DNA of 64,000 nt from Streptomyces sp. Sge12 (GTDB taxonomy: Bacteria > Actinomycetota > Actinomycetes > Streptomycetales > Streptomycetaceae): NCBI RefSeq assembly GCF_002080455.1, contig NZ_CP020555.1, positions 1-64,000 of the forward strand, in the 5' to 3' direction. Each line of letters starts with the position of its first letter. The stretch's first letter is position 1. The translations under genes and the position numbers were made by a program. Positions 52,006 to 60,408 of the stretch are shown here, one piece after another. A model generated the notes under the pieces. That model worked only from the letters and a program-made list of their open reading frames with translations, had not been told where the DNA came from and searched no databases.

Positions 52006-52695
52006 TCAGTCCTCTCGGCGGACGGGGGAGAGCATCGGACGGGCGCGGTGGACGCGCCTGTTGGTCGCGTGCTGGAGGGCCTTGGTGGCGATCTTCTGCC
52101 GCATCTCGGTGGCCTCCAGGACCCGACGGGCCTGCAGCCACTGGTCGTACTCGGGGTCATCGGGGCCCATGCCGAGGCCGGCGAGGATCCCCTTCAGCGC
52201 GTTCACGCTCGGCACGATCTTGGCGTTCAGGACGTCGGAGATCGTGGTCTTGGCAACGGGCTGGTCCTGCTTGCTGGCGTGGTGGGACATTGCCGCATAG
52301 GTCGGGCTGCCCCTCCAGATGCGCAGTTCGCGCAGACCGACCGCGCAGGTGTGCTTGTCGAGGACGGACGTCGGCATCATGCGCTGGTACGGGGCGCGCT
52401 GGGCGGGATCGGCGGGAACGCCGGCCTGGCTGCGCTGCCGCTCGGTGGCGCACATGTCCCACTGCGGGCGCCAGTCGTCGGGGTCCTCGCCGAAGGCGGT
52501 CAGGTACTCCAGCATCGTCTTCCAGGACGGGCACTCCGTGGCCTTGGTGGCCCTGGAGAGCGTCGACGCAGAGATGCCGGTGAGCTTCGCCAGGTCGGCG
52601 AGGGTGGTGTTCCGGGGCCGGAGCTCGGAGAGCTGCCGGGCGAGGCGAGCGTGCTTGCCGGTGTCGGCGCTGATGTCGCGACGGGGTCGTCCCAT
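52006..52695 (-). CDS. XRE-type regulator with two HTH regions
   Basis: A 229-aa protein; ATG at 52695 with AGGGGAGGACG upstream. HTH 1 at residues 30-70: TTLADLAKLTGISASTLSRA. HTH 2 at about 125-190: LRELRIWRGSPTYAAMSHHA, then AKTTISDVLNAKIVPSVNAL. Two such regions in one protein occur in Streptomyces regulators near plasmid or phage genes, and also in DNA-binding replication partners. A basic C-terminus (RRVHRARPMLSPVRR) follows. It lies downstream of the 138-aa membrane protein gene, separated by a terminator. Confidence 0.8.
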   Translation of the reverse strand: MGRPRRDISADTGKHARLARQLSELRPRNTTLADLAKLTGISASTLSRATKATECPSWKTMLEYLTAFGEDPDDWRPQWDMCATERQRSQAGVPADPAQRAPYQRMMPTSVLDKHTCAVGLRELRIWRGSPTYAAMSHHASKQDQPVAKTTISDVLNAKIVPSVNALKGILAGLGMGPDDPEYDQWLQARRVLEATEMRQKIATKALQHATNRRVHRARPMLSPVRRED

Positions 52696-52727
52696 GGTCG
52701 TCCTCCCCTTGAACCGGGAGCGTCCGA

Positions 52728-52757
52728 AGGGGAGGAGCACCGAGGTGCTCCTCCCCT
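52728..52757. terminator. 13-bp perfect stem hairpin
   Basis: AGGGGAGGAGCAC and GTGCTCCTCCCCT flank CGAG. It ends the 138-aa gene just before the XRE gene leader. Confidence 0.85.
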
Positions 52758-52769
52758 GATGGACACTTC

Positions 52770-53186
52770 TCAGTTCGCCCGGCCGGGCTGCTCGTCGGCC
52801 GGGGCCGTGGTGGACGGGGGAACGCGGCGCTCGGGCTCGACCGCGGACGGCTCGACCGCGGAGGACTCGGCCGCGCAGGACTTCGCCTTCCGCTTCTTGC
52901 GGCGGTCGGCGAGGAGCAGGGCCGTGACCGTGGCGGCGCCGACCTTCCCGGCGGCCGCCGTGACGGCGGCCGCCGTGTGCTCCTCGTAGCCCAGCTCGAT
53001 CATGCCGAGCGTGGCGGTACCGGCGAGGGCGACCGCGCCGAGGGTGACGCCGATCTTGACGGCGATGCCCTTGCCCGCCGCGCGCAGGCGGCGGAAGCCG
53101 AAGCCCCCGCGGCTCGGGGTGCCGATGACGCACCCCGCGCCGGACGCGGAAACCGGAAGGTTTCCGATCCAGTTGATCTTCATCAT
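52770..53186 (-). CDS. hypothetical membrane protein
   Basis: A 138-aa protein; ATG at 53186 with GAGAGGAAAG upstream. One hydrophobic stretch, IAVKIGVTLGAVALAGTATL, and a second moderately hydrophobic Ala-rich region (HTAAAVTAAAGKVGAATVTA) are followed by a basic RRKKRKAK segment and an acidic repeat tail (SSAVEPSAVEPE). Topology suggests a small cytoplasmic-membrane protein. Family not recognised. It shares strand with the XRE gene. Confidence 0.55.
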   Translation of the reverse strand: MMKINWIGNLPVSASGAGCVIGTPSRGGFGFRRLRAAGKGIAVKIGVTLGAVALAGTATLGMIELGYEEHTAAAVTAAAGKVGAATVTALLLADRRKKRKAKSCAAESSAVEPSAVEPERRVPPSTTAPADEQPGRAN

Positions 53187-54067
53187 GAGCTTTCCTCTCA
53201 GGCGCTCTCACTTCTGACGACCCGGACGTTTACCGCCCGCTTTCCTTGCGTGTGCCGAGATGCCCTCTCTGCACAAACACGAGAATCGCACGAGCACATA
53301 CAGGTCTACAAGTTCCTGATCCAGTGGGTGCGCAATAAAGGCAAAGTCGATCTAGAAAGGCCCGATGCTCCGCACAGCAATGGCCAACGCTTCCCTTTTT
53401 TCTTGACGTTCGTTCAAAAGGAATTTCTGAGAGTAATCAACTAATTGCGGAGAGCTATTTATGCAGCTCAGAGGCACCATGTGGGCACGATCGAGAGAGG
53501 AAGGGGCTCCGGATATTTACCGGCGATAAAGTAGCGTTCGATGTGATCGAAAGGTGCGGGATAAGGCTTAGGTAAGCAAGGCGACCCTTCCTTGCGATAA
53601 TCGCTGCCGCATTCCTGCCGGACCCGCCACCGCCTTCCGGATCCACCCGGCGAGGGGGCGAAAATCCCCGACAAATCGGAGACGCTCCGAAGACGCCGAC
53701 ACGCGCTTTTTTCCATGCAAAAAGAAACCTGGAACAATGTGAAAAATGCAGGTGGAAGGCTTCCTCCCGCAGTCTTTTTTCGCGTTGTTCGGCTCTGGGC
53801 GGATGAGGCGGCTGCGCTTGCTGTGGGAGGACCCGGTCCGCGAAGGTTGTGGCCTCGGACTGATGGGGGCACCCGGACGTCCGGTCTCTCAGGCGCCTTG
53901 CTTTGACCCGGACAGGCGCCGCCCAACCTGGCCAAATGCCCTGGCCACGGTCGCGGTGCGCAGCCTCTTGCGTGCCGCCCCGACGTGAAGGAACAGCCGC
54001 TCGACAGCAGTGATCCGGCCGGCACGAACGCCGGAGACCGAAGACGGCACGACGGAAAGGGACAGCG
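53187..54067. other. low-GC gene-free region
   Basis: About 250 bp from 53,220 to 53,480, and parts to 53,760, are far lower in GC than the flanks. No frame carries a recognisable protein. It contains promoter-like A/T tracts upstream of the minus-strand gene at 53186. It may be a foreign insertion without intact genes. Confidence 0.45.
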
Positions 54068-54289
54068 ATGACACAACTGGAGCCATCAGCGCTTCTGTTG
54101 GCGCTCGTGGTATGCGCCGCCTGCGCCGTGCAGCCGCGCCCGCTGACCGTGTCCGTGCTCTCCAGGTCCCGGACGGCACGACGGCCGGCACCGGCATCCA
54201 GCTGGGCAGGACCAGGACGGCAACGCCGGAAATGGGCCGCACAGCTGCACCCCGGCAGCGGGCCCCGGCAGCGCCCTCCCCGGCCATAG
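54068..54289 (+). CDS. possible short exported protein
   Basis: GGAAAGGGACAGCG precedes an ATG and the first residues, MTQLEPSALLLALVVCAACA, resemble a signal peptide or lipobox (VVCAAC). The rest is Arg/Pro-rich and probably not a real mature protein. A 73-aa frame of low confidence; it may be a broken gene. Confidence 0.3.
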   Translation: MTQLEPSALLLALVVCAACAVQPRPLTVSVLSRSRTARRPAPASSWAGPGRQRRKWAAQLHPGSGPRQRPPRP

Positions 54290-55047
54290 CCGGTCCGCGC
54301 ATCCTGCTGAAGTCCCTCCCGAGCGCCCGCACAGGGCCGCGCACCGGTATCCGCCGCCTGCACGGCCCCTGTCCCGCGTCGTCCTGCGAGGAGAAGCGGT
54401 ACGCACGCAGCACAGCCCTGCCCGCGGCCTCCCACGGCCGACAGGGCGGGCTCCCGCGCGCCCGCACGTTCCCGCGCCCCGCGAACGGCCCGGCCCGCAC
54501 GGCAGTCCGCGGGCGGCCTCCGCGCGCCGCACCGCCGCAGACCGGCCGGCCCGCCACCGCGCTTCCCGCGCCGGCCACGGCCAGGACATGCCGCCGCCCC
54601 GGCTCCTGAAGGCCGCCGGGCGGATCCCCCGCCGCCCCTTGCCCGCACTGCGCCGAAGGCCCGGTAGGAGCATGCCGGCGGGCTACCGGCCCGCACCGGC
54701 GTGGGTACGCCGCCACTGAGTGCTGCCGCTGGGCCCCTGCCCGCCTCCCGCGAGCGGCTCCCGGGAAACGGTCCACGAGGAGGGGTACGGGCGGCCCGCT
54801 CACGGCCTATGCGCCTGCGGAGTCGGTGGCCCCTCCCCCGGACACGACCGGCGTACCGCAGGGCCGCCGTACCGCAGGGCCGCAGGGCCGCCCGGGAAAC
54901 ACCGTCGAACCGCCTGCCGGGGCCCTGGATTCCGCTTCCGTTCTTTCATGCCGTTCGGCCAGATCCGGCGAACTCCGCCGTCCCCCCGGAGTGGCTTCCG
55001 TCACCCGCCGATCATCGTCCTCGGGTCGACCTGGAGAATGTCACGGT
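54290..55047. other. gene-free stretch
   Basis: Only Arg/Pro/Ala-rich frames caused by GC bias. A GCCGCCGTACCGCAGGGCCGC-type tandem region near 54,850-54,890 is short. No gene is supported. Confidence 0.45.
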
Positions 55048-55809
55048 ATGAACTCCCCTTCACCGCAGGGCCCTTGGCACAGACTGCTGCGCACCGTGCG
55101 GCAGTATCCGCGCCGTGCGCCGCTGACCGCCGCCTATGTCTGCCTGCTCCTGGTCAGCCATGCCTGGGTCCTCTACGGGTTGTCCGCCGATCGTTCGGCC
55201 GCCGTGCTGGGCCACGTCAGCACCAACCTGGACAACCTGCAGGACCATCCGCTGTCCTCGCTGGTCGGCAGCGTGCTGTTCTTCGACGGCACGCTCACCG
55301 ATGTCGCCTCGACCGAGTTCGTGGGCACCTTCATCACCCTGGGTCTCGGCGTCTGCTGCTTCCTGGCCCGGGCGGAGCGCCGGTGGGGTAAGCGGCGTGC
55401 CGTGGCCGTGTTCCTCGGCGGGCATGTCGCTGCCACCCTGATCACCGCTGCCGTCATCGCCGTCGCGCTGCAGCACGACTGGTATCCGGCGGCCGTGCGG
55501 CAGGCCCTGGACTACGGGGTCAGTTACGGCGCCCAGACCGTGCTGGCGGTCGGCACGCTCGCCCTGCCGCGCCGGGGCCGCCTGCCGTGGGCCGTCTTCG
55601 TCCTCGGATGGCCTCTCGGCGGTGCCGAGTGGACGACCGGGCCGCTGCCGGACTTCACCACGGTCGGCCATCTCACGGCGGCGGTCCTCGGCTTCGGGCT
55701 GTTGGCCGTCCCCGGTTTCCGGCGGCAGCGGGTCCGCGCCACCGGGCCGTCCGCCGTTGCGGAACCGGCTTCCCCGGCAGCCGGAGGACAGGCTCCCCCG
55801 TCGCTCTGA
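55048..55809 (+). CDS. rhomboid-like membrane protein
   Basis: A 253-aa protein from the ATG at 55048. Six transmembrane segments are visible, including PLTAAYVCLLLVSHAWVL, GTFITLGLGVCCFLARA, FLGGHVAATLITAAVIAVA and LTAAVLGFGLLAVPG. GVSYGAQTVL places a Ser in a GxSxG context and TVGHLTAAVL a His in the last helix, the positions of a rhomboid Ser-His dyad. It may be an intramembrane protease; many actinobacterial members are annotated only as rhomboid-like. A Pro/Ala-rich tail follows. Alone on its strand. Confidence 0.75.
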   Translation: MNSPSPQGPWHRLLRTVRQYPRRAPLTAAYVCLLLVSHAWVLYGLSADRSAAVLGHVSTNLDNLQDHPLSSLVGSVLFFDGTLTDVASTEFVGTFITLGLGVCCFLARAERRWGKRRAVAVFLGGHVAATLITAAVIAVALQHDWYPAAVRQALDYGVSYGAQTVLAVGTLALPRRGRLPWAVFVLGWPLGGAEWTTGPLPDFTTVGHLTAAVLGFGLLAVPGFRRQRVRATGPSAVAEPASPAAGGQAPPSL

Positions 55810-55916
55810 GCGCCGGCGGCTCCTCGTGGGCGGCCGCGTGCCGGAACACCCGGGTGCAGCGCACGCCGGGACGGGCAGCGATCCGGTTTCCGTCCACCCG
55901 CGGACCCGGGGGCGGC

Positions 55917-56342
55917 TCAGGCCAGGCTGGTCAGCAGGGCGTGGCCGAACACGGCCGTCACCCAGGTCCACAGGACGGAGAGGGCGACGTGTCCGGCGGT
56001 ACGGAAGCGGTCTCCGCGCCACAGGGCGGGTGAGAAGTAGAGGAACTGGAATGCCCAGCGGGCGCCCCAGAACAGGGTCTGGCCCGCCAGGAGCGCCGTA
56101 CCGAGTGAGGTACGGGCCAGGAGTGCGGGGGCGTGGCACAGCGGCAGCAGGCCGAGCAGGACGCAGGTCAGGCCGATGAAGAAGAGGTGGGCGTAGGAGA
56201 CCTGGCGGGTCAGCAGGCTGGTGGCGGCGAGGTCGGCGGGCCAGTCGACCAGGCGGGGCAGGACGATGTGGAAGACGCCCATGGCGACCAGGGCGAGCCC
56301 GACGAGCCGGAGTTGGCCCTCCAGGGTGAAGAGGTGGTTCAT
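55917..56342 (-). CDS. four-TM membrane protein, operon gene 3
   Basis: A 141-aa protein whose ATG overlaps the stop of the methyltransferase gene (ATGA). Four hydrophobic segments: LVGLALVAMGVFHIVLPRLV, YAHLFFIGLTCVLLGLLPL, ARTSLGTALLAGQTLFW and HVALSVLWTWVTAVFGHAL. Translationally coupled third gene of an ArsR-associated operon. Function unknown. Confidence 0.75.
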   Translation of the reverse strand: MNHLFTLEGQLRLVGLALVAMGVFHIVLPRLVDWPADLAATSLLTRQVSYAHLFFIGLTCVLLGLLPLCHAPALLARTSLGTALLAGQTLFWGARWAFQFLYFSPALWRGDRFRTAGHVALSVLWTWVTAVFGHALLTSLA

Positions 56343-57109
56343 GCGGAGCTCCGTCGGAAGGTGAAGGCCGTGACGAGGGTGGCGATCTTCGTTTCGGCGA
56401 CGGCGTGCAGGCCGGCGCCGCGGGCGAGGCGGAGCCATTCGCGGCGGGGCATGAAGTGCCAGGCCCCGGGGCCGAAGGCGGCGGTGTTCGGGCCGTCGCG
56501 CAGGTGTTCCACGAGGACGAGGGTGCCGCCGGGGCGCAGGGTGCGGGTGATTTCTGCGAACAGTGCCTCCCGGTCGGGTGCCAGGCGCAGTTCGTGGGCG
56601 GCGAAGACCGCGAACACGGTGTGCTGGGAGGCGGTGGCGACGGGGAGTCGGGAGGGGTGGCCGGGCAGGGTTCCGGGGCGTGGGGGTACGCGGCGGCGGG
56701 CGCGGCGGATGGATCCTTCGGTGGTGAGGGCCGGGTCGTAGAGGTCGACGATCTGCTGGCGGGTGCGGGGGTGCCGCTCGCTCAGGGTCCGGCTGGTCTC
56801 GTCGAGTCCGGTCGCTATGACGAGGTGGTCGCCGGGGCCGTCGGGGAGCAGGTCGCCGAGCCAGTCGAGGGAGTGGAGCGCGGAGCGGTCGTAGACCCAC
56901 CAGCTTGCGGCGGTGCTGCCGGCGAGCAGGGCGGCGGCCGTGAGCGCGCCGGTGCGGGCGAGGGCGGCCGGGATGCGGGGAAGGTGCGGTGCGAGGGCGA
57001 GGCCGGCGGCTGTCGCGCCGAGCCCGGCCGCGTACAGGGGCCAGTTGTAGCCGATGACCTCGCGGACGCCGGAGGGGCGCGGGGGCGGTGGGGCGGTGGG
57101 TGTGCTCAC
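56339..57109 (-). CDS. membrane-anchored SAM methyltransferase-like protein, operon gene 2
   Basis: A 256-aa protein; GTG at 57109 overlapping the previous stop (GTGA) with GGGAGAGCC upstream. Two N-terminal hydrophobic segments (YAAGLGATAAGLALAPHL, ALTAAALLAGSTAASWWVYD) precede a class-I methyltransferase-like domain: DHLVIATGLDETSRTLSERH in the SAM-site region and ITRTLRPGGTLVLVEHLRDG at strand 5. The usual GxGxG motif I is not canonical. Substrate unknown; the fixed order DUF2071-methyltransferase-membrane protein suggests a lipid or membrane modification. Confidence 0.75.
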   Translation of the reverse strand: MSTPTAPPPPRPSGVREVIGYNWPLYAAGLGATAAGLALAPHLPRIPAALARTGALTAAALLAGSTAASWWVYDRSALHSLDWLGDLLPDGPGDHLVIATGLDETSRTLSERHPRTRQQIVDLYDPALTTEGSIRRARRRVPPRPGTLPGHPSRLPVATASQHTVFAVFAAHELRLAPDREALFAEITRTLRPGGTLVLVEHLRDGPNTAAFGPGAWHFMPRREWLRLARGAGLHAVAETKIATLVTAFTFRRSSA

Positions 57110-57885
57110 AGGGCTCTCCCGTCCAGGGCTCTGCGGTGGCCGCGCTCCCAGCCGTAGCGGAGGTCGCTGACGTGGAAGGCGTTGGCGAGGACGGGCTCGC
57201 ATCCTGCGAACGCTCCGGATGCGAAGAACGTGAGGGTGGGGACGTCGACGGTGACGGGGACCGGGTCCCAGTGCGTGCGGGTGGCCTTGACCACGATCAC
57301 CGACCGGGTCTGCGGCTCGTACTCGAAGGTGTACGGGAGGGGGCCGGCGTAGCGGCGGGCGTCCTTGGCGTTGGCGAAGGGGCTCCCCGGGGGAAGCGGG
57401 GCGGGGGTGTCGGCGAGGTCGGCGCGGACGTGGAGGTCGGCGCGGCCGTCGGCGCTGACCACCTTGAACTCGAGGGTCCGGTCCACGGTCCGGGTGGCGA
57501 TTCGGGCGAGGTGGTAGTTGTAGCGGGAGAAGAGGTTGCCGCCGTGGACCATCATGCGGTGGTCGGTGTCGCTGCGCAGGATGCGCAGGCCGCGCATGGT
57601 GCGTCCGCCGGGGGTGGGGAAGCGGGTGAAGATCCGGTAGCCGGTGAGGATGAAGTCCCGGCCGAGGCGCTCGGGGAGGAACGACGGGCGCAGGGCCCGG
57701 GTGTCGACGACCGCGGCGGCGACGAAGCCGTGCTCGACGCCCTGGGTGTCGCGGTAGGTGTCGAGGGTGAGGCCGGGAGGGATCAGGGGGGTGAGCAGTT
57801 GGGGAGGCAGTGCGTAGGTGAGTACGAGGGAATGCGCGAACGAGGTCTGCATCGGCAGGGGATGGCGTTGCAGGAGGTGCCTCAT
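57106..57885 (-). CDS. DUF2071 protein, operon gene 1
   Basis: A 259-aa protein; ATG at 57885 with GAAGGACCG upstream. HSLVLTYALPPQLLTPLIPP, then GLTLDTYRDTQGVEHGFVAA, then GYRIFTRFPTPGGRTMRGLR is the DUF2071 (acetoacetate-decarboxylase-like fold) pattern. Function unknown. It begins an operon in which each junction overlaps by 4 bp (GTGA, ATGA). The ArsR-type gene upstream on the same strand probably controls it. Confidence 0.8.
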   Translation of the reverse strand: MRHLLQRHPLPMQTSFAHSLVLTYALPPQLLTPLIPPGLTLDTYRDTQGVEHGFVAAAVVDTRALRPSFLPERLGRDFILTGYRIFTRFPTPGGRTMRGLRILRSDTDHRMMVHGGNLFSRYNYHLARIATRTVDRTLEFKVVSADGRADLHVRADLADTPAPLPPGSPFANAKDARRYAGPLPYTFEYEPQTRSVIVVKATRTHWDPVPVTVDVPTLTFFASGAFAGCEPVLANAFHVSDLRYGWERGHRRALDGRAL

Positions 57886-58178
57886 GAGTCGGTCCTTCGG
57901 GCGGTCGCGCCGGGTGCGGGCCTGGGTGCGGTCGACCGACCGGTGGGGCTGTCGGGTCGTGGGCGCGCGGGACCGCCGCCGGGGGCGGTGTGGGGTGCGG
58001 CGAGGTGGTGGGGTGGTGCGGTGGGGCGCGTGGGCCCCGGTCGGGCCGGGCCCGGTCGGGCCGGGCGCCGGTGTGCGGCCGTGCGGGGCGTCGGCGTGTG
58101 GGGGCCGGGCCGGGTGTGGGGGCGGGCCGGTGCCCGGGACGCCGGTGTGCGGGGCCGGGCCGGTGTGCGGTGCGGTGG

Positions 58179-58514
58179 TCAGGCGGGCTGGTTGCCCTCG
58201 GTCTTGCGCCACTTGGTGTGGCGCAGCACGACCTGCTCGGGGCAGACGGCGCTGAGGAAGCGTCCGATGTGCATGGCCAGTCGTTCCTCGGCCAGCGTGT
58301 ACAGGATGCGGTTGCCGTCCCGGCGTTCGGTGACGAGTCCGGCTCCCTTGAGCACTCCCAGGTGGCGGGAGATGGAGGGGGCGCTGATGGCGAAGCGGCT
58401 CGCGATCTCTCCGGCCGCGAGCTCGCCGTCGCGCAGGTCTTCGAGGATCTGACGTCGCGTCGGGTCGGCGAGTGCGCGGAATGCGCCCGTTTCGTCCTCG
58501 TGTTCTGTGCTCAT
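58179..58514 (-). CDS. ArsR-family (SdpR-like) regulator
   Basis: A 111-aa winged-helix protein: AFRALADPTRRQILEDLRDG, then ELAAGEIASRFAISAPSISR, then HLGVLKGAGLVTERRDGNRI. The DPTRR motif and absence of metal-binding cysteines in alpha-3 place it in the SdpR-like autorepressor group rather than the metal sensors. Its start lies in an AT-rich upstream region (TTAGCATATTGGCTAA, partly palindromic) that may be its operator. It precedes the DUF2071 operon by 293 bp of G-rich sequence. Confidence 0.85.
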   Translation of the reverse strand: MSTEHEDETGAFRALADPTRRQILEDLRDGELAAGEIASRFAISAPSISRHLGVLKGAGLVTERRDGNRILYTLAEERLAMHIGRFLSAVCPEQVVLRHTKWRKTEGNQPA

Positions 58515-58527
58515 GCCGGGGAATTTA

Positions 58528-58543
58528 GCATATTGGCTAACTA
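58528..58543. promoter_or_regulatory. ArsR-type operator candidate
   Basis: TTAGCATATTGGCTAA, an imperfect AT-rich palindrome (TTAGC and GCTAA arms) about 14 bp upstream of the regulator start, resembling SdpR/ArsR operators. Confidence 0.5.
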
Positions 58544-58704
58544 CGAAAACAGGCTGTGCCGGTTCTTCGTTCCGTACGGGTGGGTCGACCGTTGCGTAAC
58601 AGTCGTGACGGGGCGTCGGTTCCGCCGTGTTTCTTGATCATCGCCTGTGCTCCACTGTGCGGGCGGGATCGGGGCCCGCGGGGAATGAGGGGGAGGCGGG
58701 GGTC

Positions 58705-59952
58705 ATGGGGAGAACGGGACGGGTGGCGCTCTGGTTGGCGATCGCGCTCGTGAGCCTGCTGGCGGGGGTGATGTCGGCGCTGGAGGTCCGCGGGGCGCTG
58801 GGGCGGGAGCGGGAGTACCTGGCTTCCCCGGCCTGCGCCTCCGTGCCGGTGACGGCATCGGCCTGTGTGTGGGAGCAGGGGTTCACCGTCCGCGAGAGCG
58901 ACCTCCACACGGGCGAACGCGGGGAGGTGCCGTCGGCGACGTTGCTGCTCCCGGACGGCACGCCGTGGAAGGTGGAGTTCCGCGACAGCGAGCCGGTGGC
59001 GTCCGGGATGCGGCCGGGCGCCCCGGTCGTCGGCGTGGTGTGGCACGGGCGCATCGTGGAGGTACGGGACTCCGGCGCGCGGCGGCAGCAGACGGCCTTC
59101 GGCCCGGTGGGGTGGCCGGCGGACCGGCTCGGGGGCGCGCTCGCCTTCCTCTCCTTCGGCCTGATCGCCCTCGCCGGTTCCCTGTGGGCCGTCGTCAAGC
59201 GAGGCGACCGGCGGCACGGCCGTGCGGCGGCCATGGTGCGCTGGCACGGCGCTGCCGTGGGCGTCACCGCCCTGCTGACGCTGTGGGCGCAGGCCAACAA
59301 CGGCTGGCCGCTGTGGGTGATCTGGGCGGTCTGGGGGCCGCTCGCGCTGGTCCTGCTCGCCACGATGACGGCCTCGGCCGTCGCCGCGCTCCGCGGCGGC
59401 GGGGAGGGCTACGACCTGTTCGACGAGCCGCCGGCGCGGCCGCCGGCCGGGGAGGGCGGGCCGGTCCCGGGCGCCGGGGGCCTGCCGCGCGAGTACCGGA
59501 TGGACCGGGGCAGGCGGAGGGTGCTCATGGCCCTCCTGGCCGCCAAGGCGGCCTTGCTGATGTTCATGGTGTGGACCGAGGACATCCCGCCCCTCTGGTT
59601 CCAGATCGGCCTGAGCGTGCTCATGGCACTGCTCCTGATCGTCTTCGTCGTCCGCACGCCGCGGTCCGCCACCCTGGTCGACAGCACCGGGATACGCATC
59701 CGCGGCCTGACCCGCACGCGACGGGTGGCCTGGGAGGAGGTCCGGGAGATCAGGGCCCAGCCCCTGCGGGGGTCCGACGGGGGCATCGCGCCCCGCATGA
59801 TCGCGTACGTCTACCCGACGAACGGCCGGCGCAAGCTGCTCCGGAATCTGGACGACCACGGCTACGACGTCGAGCGTGAGGTCGCGGTCCTGCGTGCCGC
59901 CCTGGCGGAGCACCGCGGCACGGATACCGCGCCGGACGTGCCGGCCGCCTGA
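58705..59952 (+). CDS. membrane protein with PH-like C-terminal domain
   Basis: A 415-aa protein with GGGAGGCGGGGG upstream of the ATG. Transmembrane segments: VALWLAIALVSLLAGVMSAL, LGGALAFLSFGLIALAGSLW, VIWAVWGPLALVLLATMTAS, VLMALLAAKAALLMFMVW and FQIGLSVLMALLLIVFVV. An extracytoplasmic loop with two cysteines lies between the first two. The C-terminal 110 residues, ATLVDSTGIRIRGLTRTRRV then AWEEVREIRAQPL, are PH-like and cytoplasmic. Function unknown; a Streptomyces family. Confidence 0.75.
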   Translation: MGRTGRVALWLAIALVSLLAGVMSALEVRGALGREREYLASPACASVPVTASACVWEQGFTVRESDLHTGERGEVPSATLLLPDGTPWKVEFRDSEPVASGMRPGAPVVGVVWHGRIVEVRDSGARRQQTAFGPVGWPADRLGGALAFLSFGLIALAGSLWAVVKRGDRRHGRAAAMVRWHGAAVGVTALLTLWAQANNGWPLWVIWAVWGPLALVLLATMTASAVAALRGGGEGYDLFDEPPARPPAGEGGPVPGAGGLPREYRMDRGRRRVLMALLAAKAALLMFMVWTEDIPPLWFQIGLSVLMALLLIVFVVRTPRSATLVDSTGIRIRGLTRTRRVAWEEVREIRAQPLRGSDGGIAPRMIAYVYPTNGRRKLLRNLDDHGYDVEREVAVLRAALAEHRGTDTAPDVPAA

Positions 59953-60408
59953 CCGCCCGCCCCGCACGACCCCGCCCGGCCCGGTCGGACGTCGTCAGGC
60001 GCGGCCCGGCCCCGCACGGCCTCGTCCGGCCCTGTCGGGCGCCGCCGGATCGGGATCGGGGTCGCGGTGGGCGTGACGTTCGGCCGTCCGGGTCGTTGAA
60101 CCGGCAGGTCAGCGAAGTGCACGAGGGCCCCGGTGTCGATGCCGGGGCCTTCGTGGTGTCCGCCGTCCGTCCGGTCGCAGGCGCGGCCGAAGCGGGCGGC
60201 GAGCCGGGCGGGGGTCGCGCCTACCGGGGTCCGGGGGTGCCGGCCACCCCGGAGCACTCCCCCTTTGCGGACGAGTAGCGTCCGCAAAGAGACGGGACGT
60301 TTCGTCTGTGGTTCGACCCGCCGATGCGCCGGGGTTCCGGGCCTGGTGGGGCGGCCGGCTCTGATCGTCAGAGCGCTATGCCCTCATTACGTAGATATTC
60401 TGTGAAGT
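59953..60408. other. gene-free stretch
   Basis: No gene. It contains an 8-bp GGCCCCGG/CCGGGGCC hairpin at 60124-60151 that may terminate the upstream gene and, at its right end, an AT-rich stretch with the promoter for the phosphatase gene. Confidence 0.5.
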
